Source: Tilletiopsis washingtonensis (taxonomy: Eukaryota > Basidiomycota > Exobasidiomycetes > Entylomatales). Taken from it: a DNA stretch of 64,000 bases. The notes under the pieces were generated by a model. That model made no database searches and was not told the origin of the DNA. It was given only the letters and a program-made list of their open reading frames with translations. Positions within the stretch are counted from its first letter, which is position 1, and every line of letters starts with the position of its first letter. Positions 1 through 9,033 of the stretch are shown here, in pieces. The DNA lies in contig NW_020311998.1 in NCBI RefSeq assembly GCF_003144115.1, positions 818,581 to 882,580 on the forward strand, read 5' to 3'. The translations under genes and the position numbers were made by a program.

Positions 1-811
1 ATGCTGGCTGCGCCCGGCGCGCGAGGGGCAAGACCTATAGAGGACCCCGCAATCAGGCCCCTGAGGCTCCCGATGGCGCAAGTGCTGCGGCGCCTCAGCC
101 CAAGAGAGCGACGAGACGCATCCCTCTCATCGTGCATGAAGCGATGCGATGCCTCCGAGGCTGCCGTGCGGGGACAGGACGGGATGCTCGGACGGAGCGC
201 CAGGGCGGACCTCGGGCTGATGACGCACCGCCGCCCGCGAGCGCCGAGCTTTCTTTCGCCGCGCCCCTGCCGCCGCTTGCTGTGCTGGCCTGCCTGCCCC
301 GCGCCGCGTGCGCCGCAAGCCCAAGATCGCCGGCGCCGCCCGAGGCCGACTGCGACGTCAGCCGCAGGTGCCCGCTGCGGTGAGAGCATCTTCAGCATGC
401 AGCGCCACCCTTCGTGCTTGCTCGACGTGCGCGTTGCCGCCTGAACAGCTTCAAGGGCGTGGTGCTGCTGCGTCAAGACGAGCACAGAAGCGCGCAGCGC
501 AGCGTGAGCATGACAGGTGCTGTCCCAAGGACTGGTCAGTGCGCCGACTCAGGCAACAGGCGAGCCCGCTTTCAGTGACGAGCAGCGAGACCCTGGCAAG
601 GCCCTTGAGGGCCAGGATAGCAAGGCAAAGGACATGCAGGCGGCACGACGAGGCCTAGTTACGAGTGCGAGAGCGGCAGCCGCGACCCGGCAGCTGCAGG
701 GGCCGCAGGAAGCCGCTGCAGCACATCAGCAGACGTCCGAGACGATGGTGAAGAGAGATATCAATGTGGTGCTGTAGAGGGAGAGGCTGCTGCTTGTGCT
801 GCTGCTGCAAA
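1..811. other. No supported gene (downstream of NAD+ carrier)
   Basis: I see no gene here. Overlapping open frames occur on both strands, but they are Arg/Ala/Cys-rich, resemble no family and show no splice-consistent extension, as expected for chance frames in GC-rich DNA. The right part must hold the 3' UTR of the minus-strand NAD+ carrier that stops at 812. The end of a gene lying left of the window cannot be excluded. Confidence 0.5.
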
Positions 812-2418
812 TCACCGCTTGCCGTCGCTGTCAGTCGTTGTGTCGCCCACGTGCGCGTCGCCGTCATCGTCGCCGGCCGTGAGGTGCTGCATCATCACCT
901 CGTAGCTGCAGATACAAAGCGTCAGCTGGGCACATCCCCTCCTTCATTGCCGCGACTCACGTGAGAATCGTCAGGGCCGAGCTGGGCACGGTGCGCACGA
1001 GATTGACACCCATGCCGCGGTAGAAGCCGCGGATGCCCTCCTCGCGTGCGATCGTCGTGCAGGCCTGCAGCACGCCCGAGTAGCGGCCGCCGTTGCCCTT
1101 GTTGCCCATGTGCGAGATGCCACGGCTGGCGCCTCTTGACGACGTGGCTCCGCCTCCGGCACGCACGCGCGGCGTCGAGGCGAGCGTGTGCAGCGCCCGC
1201 CCCGGCGCCTTCTCTGGCCGCCCTGGCCGCGTCGGCGCTGCTGCTGCTGGCGGCGGCGGCGGCGGTGGGGCGACCGGCGTGCCCTCTGCGACGGCCTTGG
1301 CGGCGGCGGCGATGCGCGGCTGCATCTGCAGGCGTGTCCGCAGCACCTCGTGCGGGTACGTGAGCACTGAGGCGATCATCTTTGCGCTGCTCGAGCACAT
1401 GAGGATCACGCTTGGCTGCAGCTCGTCGGTGCCTACTCGGTCCACTGTGGGGCATAGACGTCAGCTGCTGGCGCACTTGGCGCTTCGGCCTACTCACTAG
1501 TCCAGCTCTTGAACTGCTCGTACAGCGGAAACTGGATCGCCACGTGGCTCACGCCAAACAACGACGGCAGCAGGCCGCGGTAGAAGCCGCGGAAGCCCTC
1601 GGTGCGCCATATCTGCACAAAGGCATCGCCCGTATGCCGGTATGGCCGGACGTCCGAGTCCTTTGTCGACTGCAGCTGCGGGTGGAGAAGCGTGAGCAGC
1701 CTGGCATGTGCAGAGCGCGCCAGGGCTCGCCTCACCATGAAGCGCGTCTTGACAACCCAGAGCGGCGACGTGCAGCACGTGCTGGCCGCGCCCGCCGTCA
1801 TGGCGCTGGCGATGTGCACGAGAAACTCGTCGTCGTGTGCGTTCTCTGTGCGCCGAGCGTCAGCGCTGCGCCGCGGCGCTGCCCGTCACCAACAGCACTC
1901 ACCTCTCCGCGCAAAGCCGCTCTTGCACGCATCGTACACGGTAAAGTAGATGGCCCACGTCGGCAGATAGCCGAATATTGTCGGGCCCAGGCCGCGGTAG
2001 AAGCCCTTCGGCCCGTCCTCGTGCCAGATCTTGCGCAGCACCGCTGCAGACAAGGCGCGTGAGCACGGTCCGCCGCCGGTCCACAGCACAAAGATGCGAA
2101 ACGAAAAGAGCCTTGCGGCGAAGGGGAAGGAGTAGAAGCCGGCCCTCTTTGAGAGAAGGGGCCGATTGTCCACTCACCCCCAACATTGAGTCCGCCCGGC
2201 ACGCGCTGCGGCGGCGCCGGCGCCCCCGGCTTCGGGCGCGCATACTCACCGCGGCCGCCGATGCCCGAGGCGCCAAAGTTGGGCGCGCCGCACAGCTGTG
2301 CCGGCAGTGCGCCGGCGGCCTGCAGGCGCGTCTTGACGACGTCGAGCGGACAGGTGAGGATGCTGCTTACCAGGCCCGCACACGCGCCCGCCAGCGCCGA
2401 GGCATGCACCACGGGCAT
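812..2418 (-). CDS. YIA6: Mitochondrial NAD+ transporter (SLC25 carrier family)
   Basis: Predicted inner-membrane carrier that brings NAD+ into the mitochondrial matrix (yeast Ndt1/Yia6 type). My model has six exons: 2178-2418, 1903-2043, 1736-1845, 1498-1675, 961-1444 and 812-905, giving about 415 aa. All three carrier repeats show their P-x-D/E-x-x-K/R signatures: CPLDVVKTRLQ, SPLWVVKTRFM and YPHEVLRTRLQ. The second one has Trp in the acidic position (PLWVVK), as in yeast Ndt1. Other close matches to that subfamily are GYLPTWAIYFTVYD, HVAIQFPLYEQFK and NLVRTVPSSALTILTYE. A Pro/Ala/Gly-rich insertion of roughly 75 residues sits in the third repeat between TRLQMQ and RYSGVLQA. The start at 2418 directly precedes helix 1, so a short N-terminal exon upstream may be missing. 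A second donor (GTGAGTATG) inside exon 1 is possible. Substrate is by family resemblance; a pyrimidine-nucleotide or folate carrier is the alternative. Confidence 0.85.
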
Positions 2419-3650
2419 GCGCGCGGCGAGGGAAGAGGAGGGCGCAGCTGACCGCAGAGGGGAGTGCGAGGAGTGGCAGAAGCGGCAGCAGCAACGGCGG
2501 CGGCGGCGGCGGCAGGCAGGGCAGAGGCCCGCGCGGCCGAGGTGCGGCGAGCGCTGCCCGCGCTGCTACGCGGCCCGGCGAGGCTTCTGCTACGTGCGAG
2601 ACGGTTGCGCGGCGCTGGCTGCGCCGGGAACAAAGCGGGCCGCTGGAGGCGCGGACGAGAGAGTGGGGCGCTGCGAGGCAGCAAGCGCGCGCCGGTTGGG
2701 CGAGGCAGCGGCTATCTGCCGCAGATGGGCGCAGATGTGCGCTGCTGCTGGAGCGATTCGGCCAGCGGAGCGCGGAGTGCAGATGCGAAGCGAGAGATGC
2801 GCGGTGGCCAGGGTATCCAGGTCGATGCAGAGAGGCAGCTGCGTCTAGAGCAGCGCAGACGAGGCGCTATCGGACGTGGAGGCCGCGGTGCGACGGCGCG
2901 CGGGTGCGGCACACGGAGCAGCGGCGAGCGCGCGGGCCTGGCAGCGCGGACGGCGAGGTGGGCGCCGAGGTGCTGCGGAGGCGGCTCGTGGCAGGGACGT
3001 GGCAGCGGCGACTGCGTGTGTGGAGAGGATGAGGACGGGAGGCGCGCACGGCCGGGGTCGTGAGGCGCTGCGATGGATGCACGGCCGGCCCGCCTGGCTG
3101 GGAGCAGTCGCGCCCACCGCCGCACGGCAGCGTCAGCGTGCACCGCCCGCCAGCTCGCATCACGCGCCCCTCCCGCCAGGACCTCCGCTCCAGACTCAGC
3201 CTTAAACGTCTGCGCCGGCAGCCGCTGCTGGAGACGCCGCAGCAGCGCCCAGCGTAGTCGCACTAGCTGAATGAACATGCTCACGACTCGCCCAGCAGCG
3301 ACCCAGAGGCAGCAGTCAGAGTAAGAATGGCTGCGCGCGCGCCTCGCGGCGCCTTTATCGCGCTCCCACCGCCGCGCGCGCAAGCTCGCCGTTTGGGACG
3401 CGTCTGTGCGCCGTCGCTCTCGCACAGGCACGGCGTCCTGCTGCTGCCGTCCTATCGTGACGTGCCTCCACACGCGCCCACTCTTACTCCCAGGCGCCCA
3501 AACAGCATGCAGAACCTCGCCGGCGGCACGGGCGCGAGAAGCAGCCGGCGCCGCAAGAGGCGCCTCTCCGCTGAGCAGGAGAAATGCGCATTTCGTGCGT
3601 ACCCCGACACTGCGCCGCTGCGTCGTCGAGGCTGACATGCCCCGCGGCAG
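2419..3650. other. No confident gene; upstream of NAD+ carrier
   Basis: This stretch should contain the promoter and 5' end of the minus-strand NAD+ carrier. Long frames on both strands are compositional. I searched it for the missing N-terminal half of the GH16 glucanase (an E-I-D-x-x-E active-site block) and did not find one. An intron-like end (a CTGAC followed by GCGGCAG) sits just before 3651. Confidence 0.4.
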
Positions 3651-4165
3651 ATCTGGTACTGGCCGCGCAGCAAGGCGCCAAAGGGCAGCATCGGCGACGT
3701 GCGCGGCGTGCTAGACCCGTCGACGTGGGGCAAGCCGCACGCTGCGTTTCCCAAGACGGCCGCGTGCTCGATCAAAAAGCGCTTTGCAGGTGCGTCTGGC
3801 AGACCGACGAGACGAGAGCACCTCCGGGCTGACTGACGCTCTCTTCTTGCAACACAGCGCACCAGATCGTCGTGCGCAATGCCCGCCATTCGTGCCGCAG
3901 ATGCCCTCATCAGCTCACACAGCACCCACGTCGCAGATGAACGTCGACGTCTGCGGCCCCTTCGTCGAGGGCTTCTGGCAGACTGACGGCTGCGGCGCGC
4001 CGCAGACATGTCCGCAGTGGTCGATGGACAATCCGGGCGCATTCAACGAGGCCTACTTTGACCTGGTGCGTCCAAGGCGCAGCATCGTTGTGCCTCCGAA
4101 CGCCGAGCTGACGCCATGCCGGGCCCGTGCTGCAGAACCAGGCTGGCTTCTGGAAGCTCATCTAG
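3651..4165 (+). pseudogene. GH16 beta-glucanase, C-terminal fragment only
   Basis: Four exon-like pieces (3651-3789, 3858-3871, 3937-4065, 4136-4165) join in phase to a protein tail that fits the C-terminal third of fungal GH16 endo-beta-glucanases. It runs from WYWPRSKAPKGSIGDVRG through a conserved-looking AHQIV stretch and a Cys-rich segment (CGPFVEGFWQTDGCG) to NPGAFNEAYFDL and a TAG stop. The family normally has the catalytic E-I-D-x-x-E block and about 200 further residues upstream. I find neither within 1.2 kb, so this looks like a 5'-truncated relic, or a gene whose first half lies behind a long intron or assembly error. The second piece is only 14 nt. Without the catalytic half no glucanase activity is expected. 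The cysteines and aromatics of the tail remain intact, so decay may be recent. Confidence 0.5.
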
Positions 4166-4853
4166 GTGCCCTGCGTGGTCTGCTGCGGAACAGCTGGCTC
4201 TGTTCCTCGTCGGCCCTCACCTGCACACGTCACGCTGCTGTCTTGCACCGTTCTCTTGGGCACCGTTCTCTCGGGAATTGCATGCTTTGTTGAGCTGGAG
4301 CGGTCAACATCGAGGCGGCAATGGCTTGACGTAGAGCAATTGCAGCGCCGCAGATGGCGAAGAGCATGTATCACTCTGCGGGGGCGGGCGAGGACGAGCT
4401 TACCTTTGCGAACCCGATCGCGATGCGCCGGCCGCCGCCGCTGCCTCCGTCTCATGCCCATGGGATGAGCACCGCCGATGGCCTGCACATAGACGATATG
4501 CAGGTGAGATAGCTGCCTCGTGCTGTTGTAGCAGCGATGGGCTTGTCCGATGTGTAGCGAGCTCGAGAAGGCCTGGAATCGGAGGAGTCGCGCCAATGCG
4601 AGCGCGACGCGCACGGGCCACCGACGCGCGCGCGGCGAGATCCCCGCCGCGCGCGAAGGAAGCCCGATGATGAGCGCGCGACTGCCTCCTGCCTCGGCTC
4701 CGCCTTCGCTTTCCCCACCCTCCCTCCGCTCACCGAGCACGCACCGTCACGATTCACCCAAGGGTAGTGCTGAAGAGTTGTCATTCCCCACGCTGGACCA
4801 TTACTACACCGAAGCAGGAACATCGACGACGAGCGGCAGATGTGCAACCCGCT
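4166..4853. other. Intergenic between convergent GH16 fragment and AKR
   Basis: Convergent 3' regions. It holds a 15-bp tandem pair (CACCGTTCTCTTGGG and CACCGTTCTCTCGGG, 4246-4275) and a short coding-looking stretch at 4354-4503, listed separately. No complete gene was recognised. Confidence 0.4.
4354..4503 (+). other. Possible small coding exon of unknown function
   Basis: An ATG at 4354, right after a CAG acceptor-like site, opens 50 codons. They end exactly at a CAG|GTGAGA donor-like site (4504), beyond which the frame stops at once. The translation begins MAKSMYHSAGAGEDELTF and ends GMSTADGLHIDDMQ. It is less Arg/Ala-skewed than chance frames nearby and looks like a real peptide. I recognise no family. 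A following exon could begin near 4535, but the intron would then be only about 31 nt. It might be the first exon of a small gene, or a piece of the broken glucanase locus. Confidence 0.2.
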
Positions 4854-6265
4854 TCAGAGGTTGGCCTGGGCCTTGTCGTTGTTCTGCGGGTGGTCGGCCT
4901 CGTAGATGTCGTACTCGAAGTCCTCCGACTGGTCGCAGACCTTCTTGAAGGGCTGCGCGGCGGCCTGCTTCTCGAGCTCGGCGACCTCGTCGTCGGACAG
5001 GTCGACGACTGGGAGGAGAGAGGGAGGATGAGCACATGCGCGCGCGATGGATGTGCACGCGCCACTCACGCTTGAGGTTGTTGGCGATGCGCGAGGCGGT
5101 GACGGACTTGGGGAGCACGTTGGCGCCGCGGGCGACCTGCCACGAGATGAGGATGTTGGCGCCCTCGCAGTTGTGCTTCTTGGCGAGCTTCTCGATCTGG
5201 GGGTAGGGCGATGGTGAGCACTGCATGTGAATGCCGCACAGACAGCGCGCGCGTGCCACTCACGGCGTCGAGGCTGGCGTGGCTGGCGCCCGTGGAGCCG
5301 AGCGGGCTGTAGGCCTGCGGGAGCACGTCCTGGCTGATGCAGAACTTGAGCAGCTCGGGCTGCGGGCAGGTGAAGGAGAGCTCGACCTGGTCTGGAGGTG
5401 GAGAGCAGGGCATGAGCAAGTATTGCGCGCGTGCGCGCGTTCATGTCGTGCACTCACTGGCCACCGGCTTGATCTTGGCGTCCTTGAGGAGCGCGCGCAG
5501 CCGCCGGATGTTGAAGTTGCTCACGCCAATCGACTTGACGAGGCCGGCGTCGACGAGGGCCTCGAGGTCGCGCCAGCACGGCAGCGGGTTGTCCGACAGC
5601 TCGCGGTCGACGATGGGCTTGCCGTTCTCCTTGCGCTTGGGCGCGCGCGGCAGCGAGCCGTCGGCCGGCACGTCGGGCTCAAGGGCGACGTTCCACTGCA
5701 GAAGAGGGCGTCAGCACGGGGCGTGTGTGGTGACTGTATGCGCGCGCGCAATGCTCACGTGCATGAGGTAGAGGTCGAGGTACTCGACGCCGAGCTTCTG
5801 GAGCGTGTCCTCGACGGCCTGGCGCACGTGCTGTGGAGAGGCATGGGTCAGCATGCGATGCGCGCGCACAGACGGCGAGCGCGCGCGTGCGTACCTTGTG
5901 GTGGAACTCGAAGAGCTGAGCGCGCGCAGAGGAAGGCAGGTGTCAGTGGATGATGAGCAGAAGGTTTGCGCGCGCGCACTGGCGCGCCATGGCTCGCGCT
6001 GCCATGGCGCGCCATGCGCGCGCTGGCTGCGTACCTTGCTGGTGATCCAGATCTCCTCGCGCGGCACGCCGCTGAGGCGGATGCCCTCGCCGACCTCGCC
6101 CTCGTTCTGGTAGCCCCAGGCGCAGTCGATGTGGCGGTAGCCGGCCTTGAGCGCGGCGCACACGGCGTCGCGCACCTGGCCCTTGGGGCTCTGCCACGTG
6201 CCGAGGCCGACGCTGGGGATGCTGAGGCCGTTGTTGAGCTTGAAGGAGGTGGGGAGCGACGGCAT
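4854..6265 (-). CDS. Aldo-keto reductase (glycerol dehydrogenase/xylose reductase-like)
   Basis: NADPH-dependent cytosolic carbonyl reductase of the AKR superfamily; glycerol/glyceraldehyde or another small aldehyde is a likely substrate, but the sequence does not decide this. Seven exons keep phase: 6035-6265, 5895-5915, 5759-5830, 5458-5695, 5264-5391, 5070-5196 and 4854-5008. They encode 323 aa, the normal AKR length. The barrel start [17 protein letters not shown] and the segment [15 protein letters not shown] carry catalytic Asp and Tyr. The lysine lies in the ITSK end of exon 1 and the His in [18 protein letters not shown] and the cofactor loop [11 protein letters not shown] are also family signatures. 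Exon 2 is only 21 nt (LFEFHHK) yet is needed to complete the conserved stretch. The introns are rich in alternating GC runs, and the first contains a perfect 13-bp inverted repeat. Confidence 0.93.
5980..6014. repeat. Perfect 13-bp inverted repeat in AKR intron 1
   Basis: Left arm TGGCGCGCCATGG (5980-5992) and right arm CCATGGCGCGCCA (6002-6014) are exact reverse complements around a 9-nt loop. The hairpin lies wholly inside the 119-nt intron (5916-6034) beside the 21-nt microexon, next to an alternating CG run. It could form a stable stem in pre-mRNA and affect how the microexon is recognised; that role is inference. Confidence 0.9.
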
Positions 6266-7427
6266 GGCGGGCAAGTAGTAAAGGGGTAAGAGTGGTGTGT
6301 GGGTGTGTGTGTGTGGAGAGTGGGAGAGGGAGCGGCGCGTGGCGATGATCTCCGGGGCGCCCTTATGTAGGCGCTGGGCCGTGCTGGCAGCGCGCGCAGC
6401 GGACGCGGCTCCTCGGCGAGTGACGAGCGATGCGCCCACGGCAGCGCCGCCGTGGAGAAGGAGCGGCATTCTCTGCTGCCGGATGACACAGGCGGGGCAG
6501 CTGCAGCATGTGCAGAGCGGCAGCCCAGCAGCACCGGCACAGGGTACCGCAGGACAGCCGGGCAGTGCGGGTGCGGAGATGCCCCGCCGCGGAGAGAGGA
6601 GGTGGCAGCGTGGCAGCGGCAGCGGCAGCGCATGAGAAGCTCGCCGAGCGCGCGGAGGAGAGATCTCCGGCCGGCGTCAGCGCCGAGCCGCCGCGCCGCC
6701 TCCTCCACGCCGCGCCGGTTCGACCGTGACGGCCGCAGACGTCACGCAGCGCCGCCGCCCACTCGGCACTTGCGCTGCACCCGCATGCTGTTGGTAATCG
6801 CCGGCACACCTGCAGCATTCGAGCACGCCGCCGAAGCGAGACGTGCTGCAAGCGGTGCCTTGCCTTGCCGCAAAGGTGGCCCTGGAGATCCTTCGCGTCC
6901 TCACGTGCCACCGAGCGCTCGGAGCCGCTCGGCAATCTGCCCGCCGCGCCTCCGCCCATCCCGCACCGCAACGACCCCGCGCCGGCAAGGTGGCTGGAGA
7001 GGCGCCGCTGATGTGTGCTGCTTCGGCATGCGGCAGCAGCAGCGCCAGACGCTTGGCACCATGCACAGGGACCTGCCTCATGCGTCTGGCGCTGCCAAGC
7101 GGCGCGGCCCACATGGCCGAGCCATCGGGCCGCGCGACGCTCGGCCAGCGCGCGATGAGCAACGCCGGCGCCGCGCACCGAGCCCGATGGCACGCCTGTG
7201 CTACTCCTCCCGCGAGCGGCCATACGGGCGATCATGCGCTCGATTGTGCTGCTCTCAGCGTGAGCATCTTGCCTGCCAGGGCTGGCCGTGCGACGAGCAG
7301 GCCACGCAGCCGCCGGGCGTGTCGTGTCGCTGCTGCGGCGTCGCGTGACGCGGAGAGAAATTTGGGCCTCGCGTCCATCCTCAGCGCCTCCACACCCCTG
7401 CCCATCCCCCACTGCGCCGGCCCCGCG
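6266..7427. other. Divergent promoter region, AKR / RRN11
   Basis: The two flanking genes diverge from here, so this 1.16 kb must carry both promoters. A purine/GT-rich run (6290-6335) lies just upstream of the AKR start. Long open frames on both strands are compositional shadows. No gene is supported. Confidence 0.5.
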
Positions 7428-8494
7428 ATGCGCTCCAAGCCGCGGCCGGCGCACCTGCGCGGCAGTGCCGCCACACATGCATCGGCCGCGCTCTTCTTCC
7501 ACCACGCACCCGCGCGCCCGCTCGAGACGTACGGGCGGCGGCGCAGCAGTGCGCTGCCCGGCGCCGAGCTGCTCATCGCAGAGCCGCACGCGCCCATCCC
7601 GCTCGCGCCCAGCCTGCCCGCCGCGCTGGCCGCCGCCGCCGCCGCCGCGCGCCCCGACGCCACGCGCCAGGCGCTGCCGCAGCGCAGCCGCGTGCTGCAG
7701 CGCACCCACGACGTGCTGCTGCTCAGCCTGGCGCGCCGGGATGCTGCTAGGGCGGCGCGGGCACTGCGCATCCTCATGCTCGCATGGGAGTGGAAGACGC
7801 AGGACCTCTGGCGCCTGGGCCTCGACGTCGCGGGCCTGCATGCGCAGCAGCAGGCCGTCGCAGAGGGCCAGGCGCAAGGCAGCGGCAGCGGCAGCGACGC
7901 CGCCGTGCAGGCACGCATCGCATACCTGCGCGGCCTGATGCGCCGGCGCGGCAGCCTGGTGAGTGCGCTGCGTGAGCAGCGCAACGCCGCATGCTGACGC
8001 TGCCTCGCCTCATCCGCAGCGCGCCAAGCTCATGCTCGAGCTTGTGCCGCTGATGATCCAGGCGGGCAAGGGCCGCGAGGCGCTCGAGGAGATTGAGCTG
8101 TGAGTCGTGTGTGCGTGCTGCCCCTCGCTGCACTGCTGAGGCGTCTTTGCAGGAGCGTGAATCGCTTCCCGTACCGCGTCGAGCCGGCGCTGCATCTCTA
8201 CGCCGGCCTGCTTATCCTGCAGCTCTCCTCGCTCTCGCTGCCGCCGCCCTCGAGCGGCAGCTCTGGCATCGCGCGGCCGCCCGGCGCGCCCTTCCTGCCG
8301 CCGTTCGAGCGTCCGCGCGACGACGCCATCCTCGCCGCCGCCACGCACCACCTGCAAGGCGCCGTGAATGCGGGTGCGGCGCAGGCGGGCATCCAGCGGG
8401 CGCGTGCTGCTGTGGTGCGCCGGCGCGAGGAGCGCAAGGCGGCAAAGAAGCGCAAGCGCGCCGCAGACGGCGAAGCGACGGGCGACGAGTACGA

Positions 8495-8525
<31 letters not shown>

Positions 8526-8770
8526 GGCGATCAGAGCGACGAGGAAGAGGGCGACGACGAGCTGCCGCAGGGCGAGTGGGCCGCCGAGCTGGCGCGCAGC
8601 TATCTCGACATGGTACGTCGCGCGTCTGTGCACCATTCGCCCCTGTCGCGCGTGCGCGCTGACCTCTCTCCCTCGCTCTGCAGCTCAACGTGCCGACGCA
8701 GCTCGGCGCTGCGCCGCGCAACAGGGCTGACCGGCTGCGCGACCGCCTGGCGCGCGAGTCGCAGGCCTGA
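7428..8770 (+). CDS. RRN11: RNA polymerase I initiation factor Rrn11-like
   Basis: Probable core-factor subunit that helps recruit RNA polymerase I to the rDNA promoter. Four in-phase exons (7428-7958, 8020-8099, 8153-8612, 8684-8770) give about 385 aa. Residues about 85-135 (RVLQRTHDVLLLSLARRD, then RALRILMLAWEWKTQDLWRL) match the helical TPR-like repeat characteristic of the fungal Rrn11 family, a Leu-rich helix pair ending in W-R-L-G-L. A second helical block (LMLELVPLMIQAGKGREALE, then NRFPYRVEPALHLY) also fits. A basic nuclear-localisation-like patch (AAKKRKRAAD) follows, then an eight-proline run and an acidic segment. Conservation in this family is low, so the assignment rests on helix pattern and size rather than catalytic residues. 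The ATG at 7428 is preceded by a CT/CA-rich leader and is the best start, although the frame stays open upstream. Confidence 0.6.
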
Positions 8771-9033
8771 CGACCACGACCTTCAGCCTCTGTCCCAACG
8801 CTTCCCCAGCCATCTTTCCTCCTGCTCGTCACCGATGTGTGCAATTCATTTGATTCAGACAGCGCGCCTGCGTGCGACGGCAGAGCGACGGCAGGAAGAA
8901 GCGAGCAGCGTTGGTCTAGTGTCTCGTTCAGAGGCAGGTCCTCGCACAGACGCGCACACGCACGATGCCGGGGCGGGTCCATCGGGCGGTGGCGCATGGC
9001 ACGAGGGCCCGGCGCATGGCCAAGCAGTGCCGC

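Noticed and set aside
6363-7877. Minus-strand open frame of 504 codons
   Set aside because: Overlaps the Rrn11-like exon on the opposite strand and the divergent promoter. Shadow composition.
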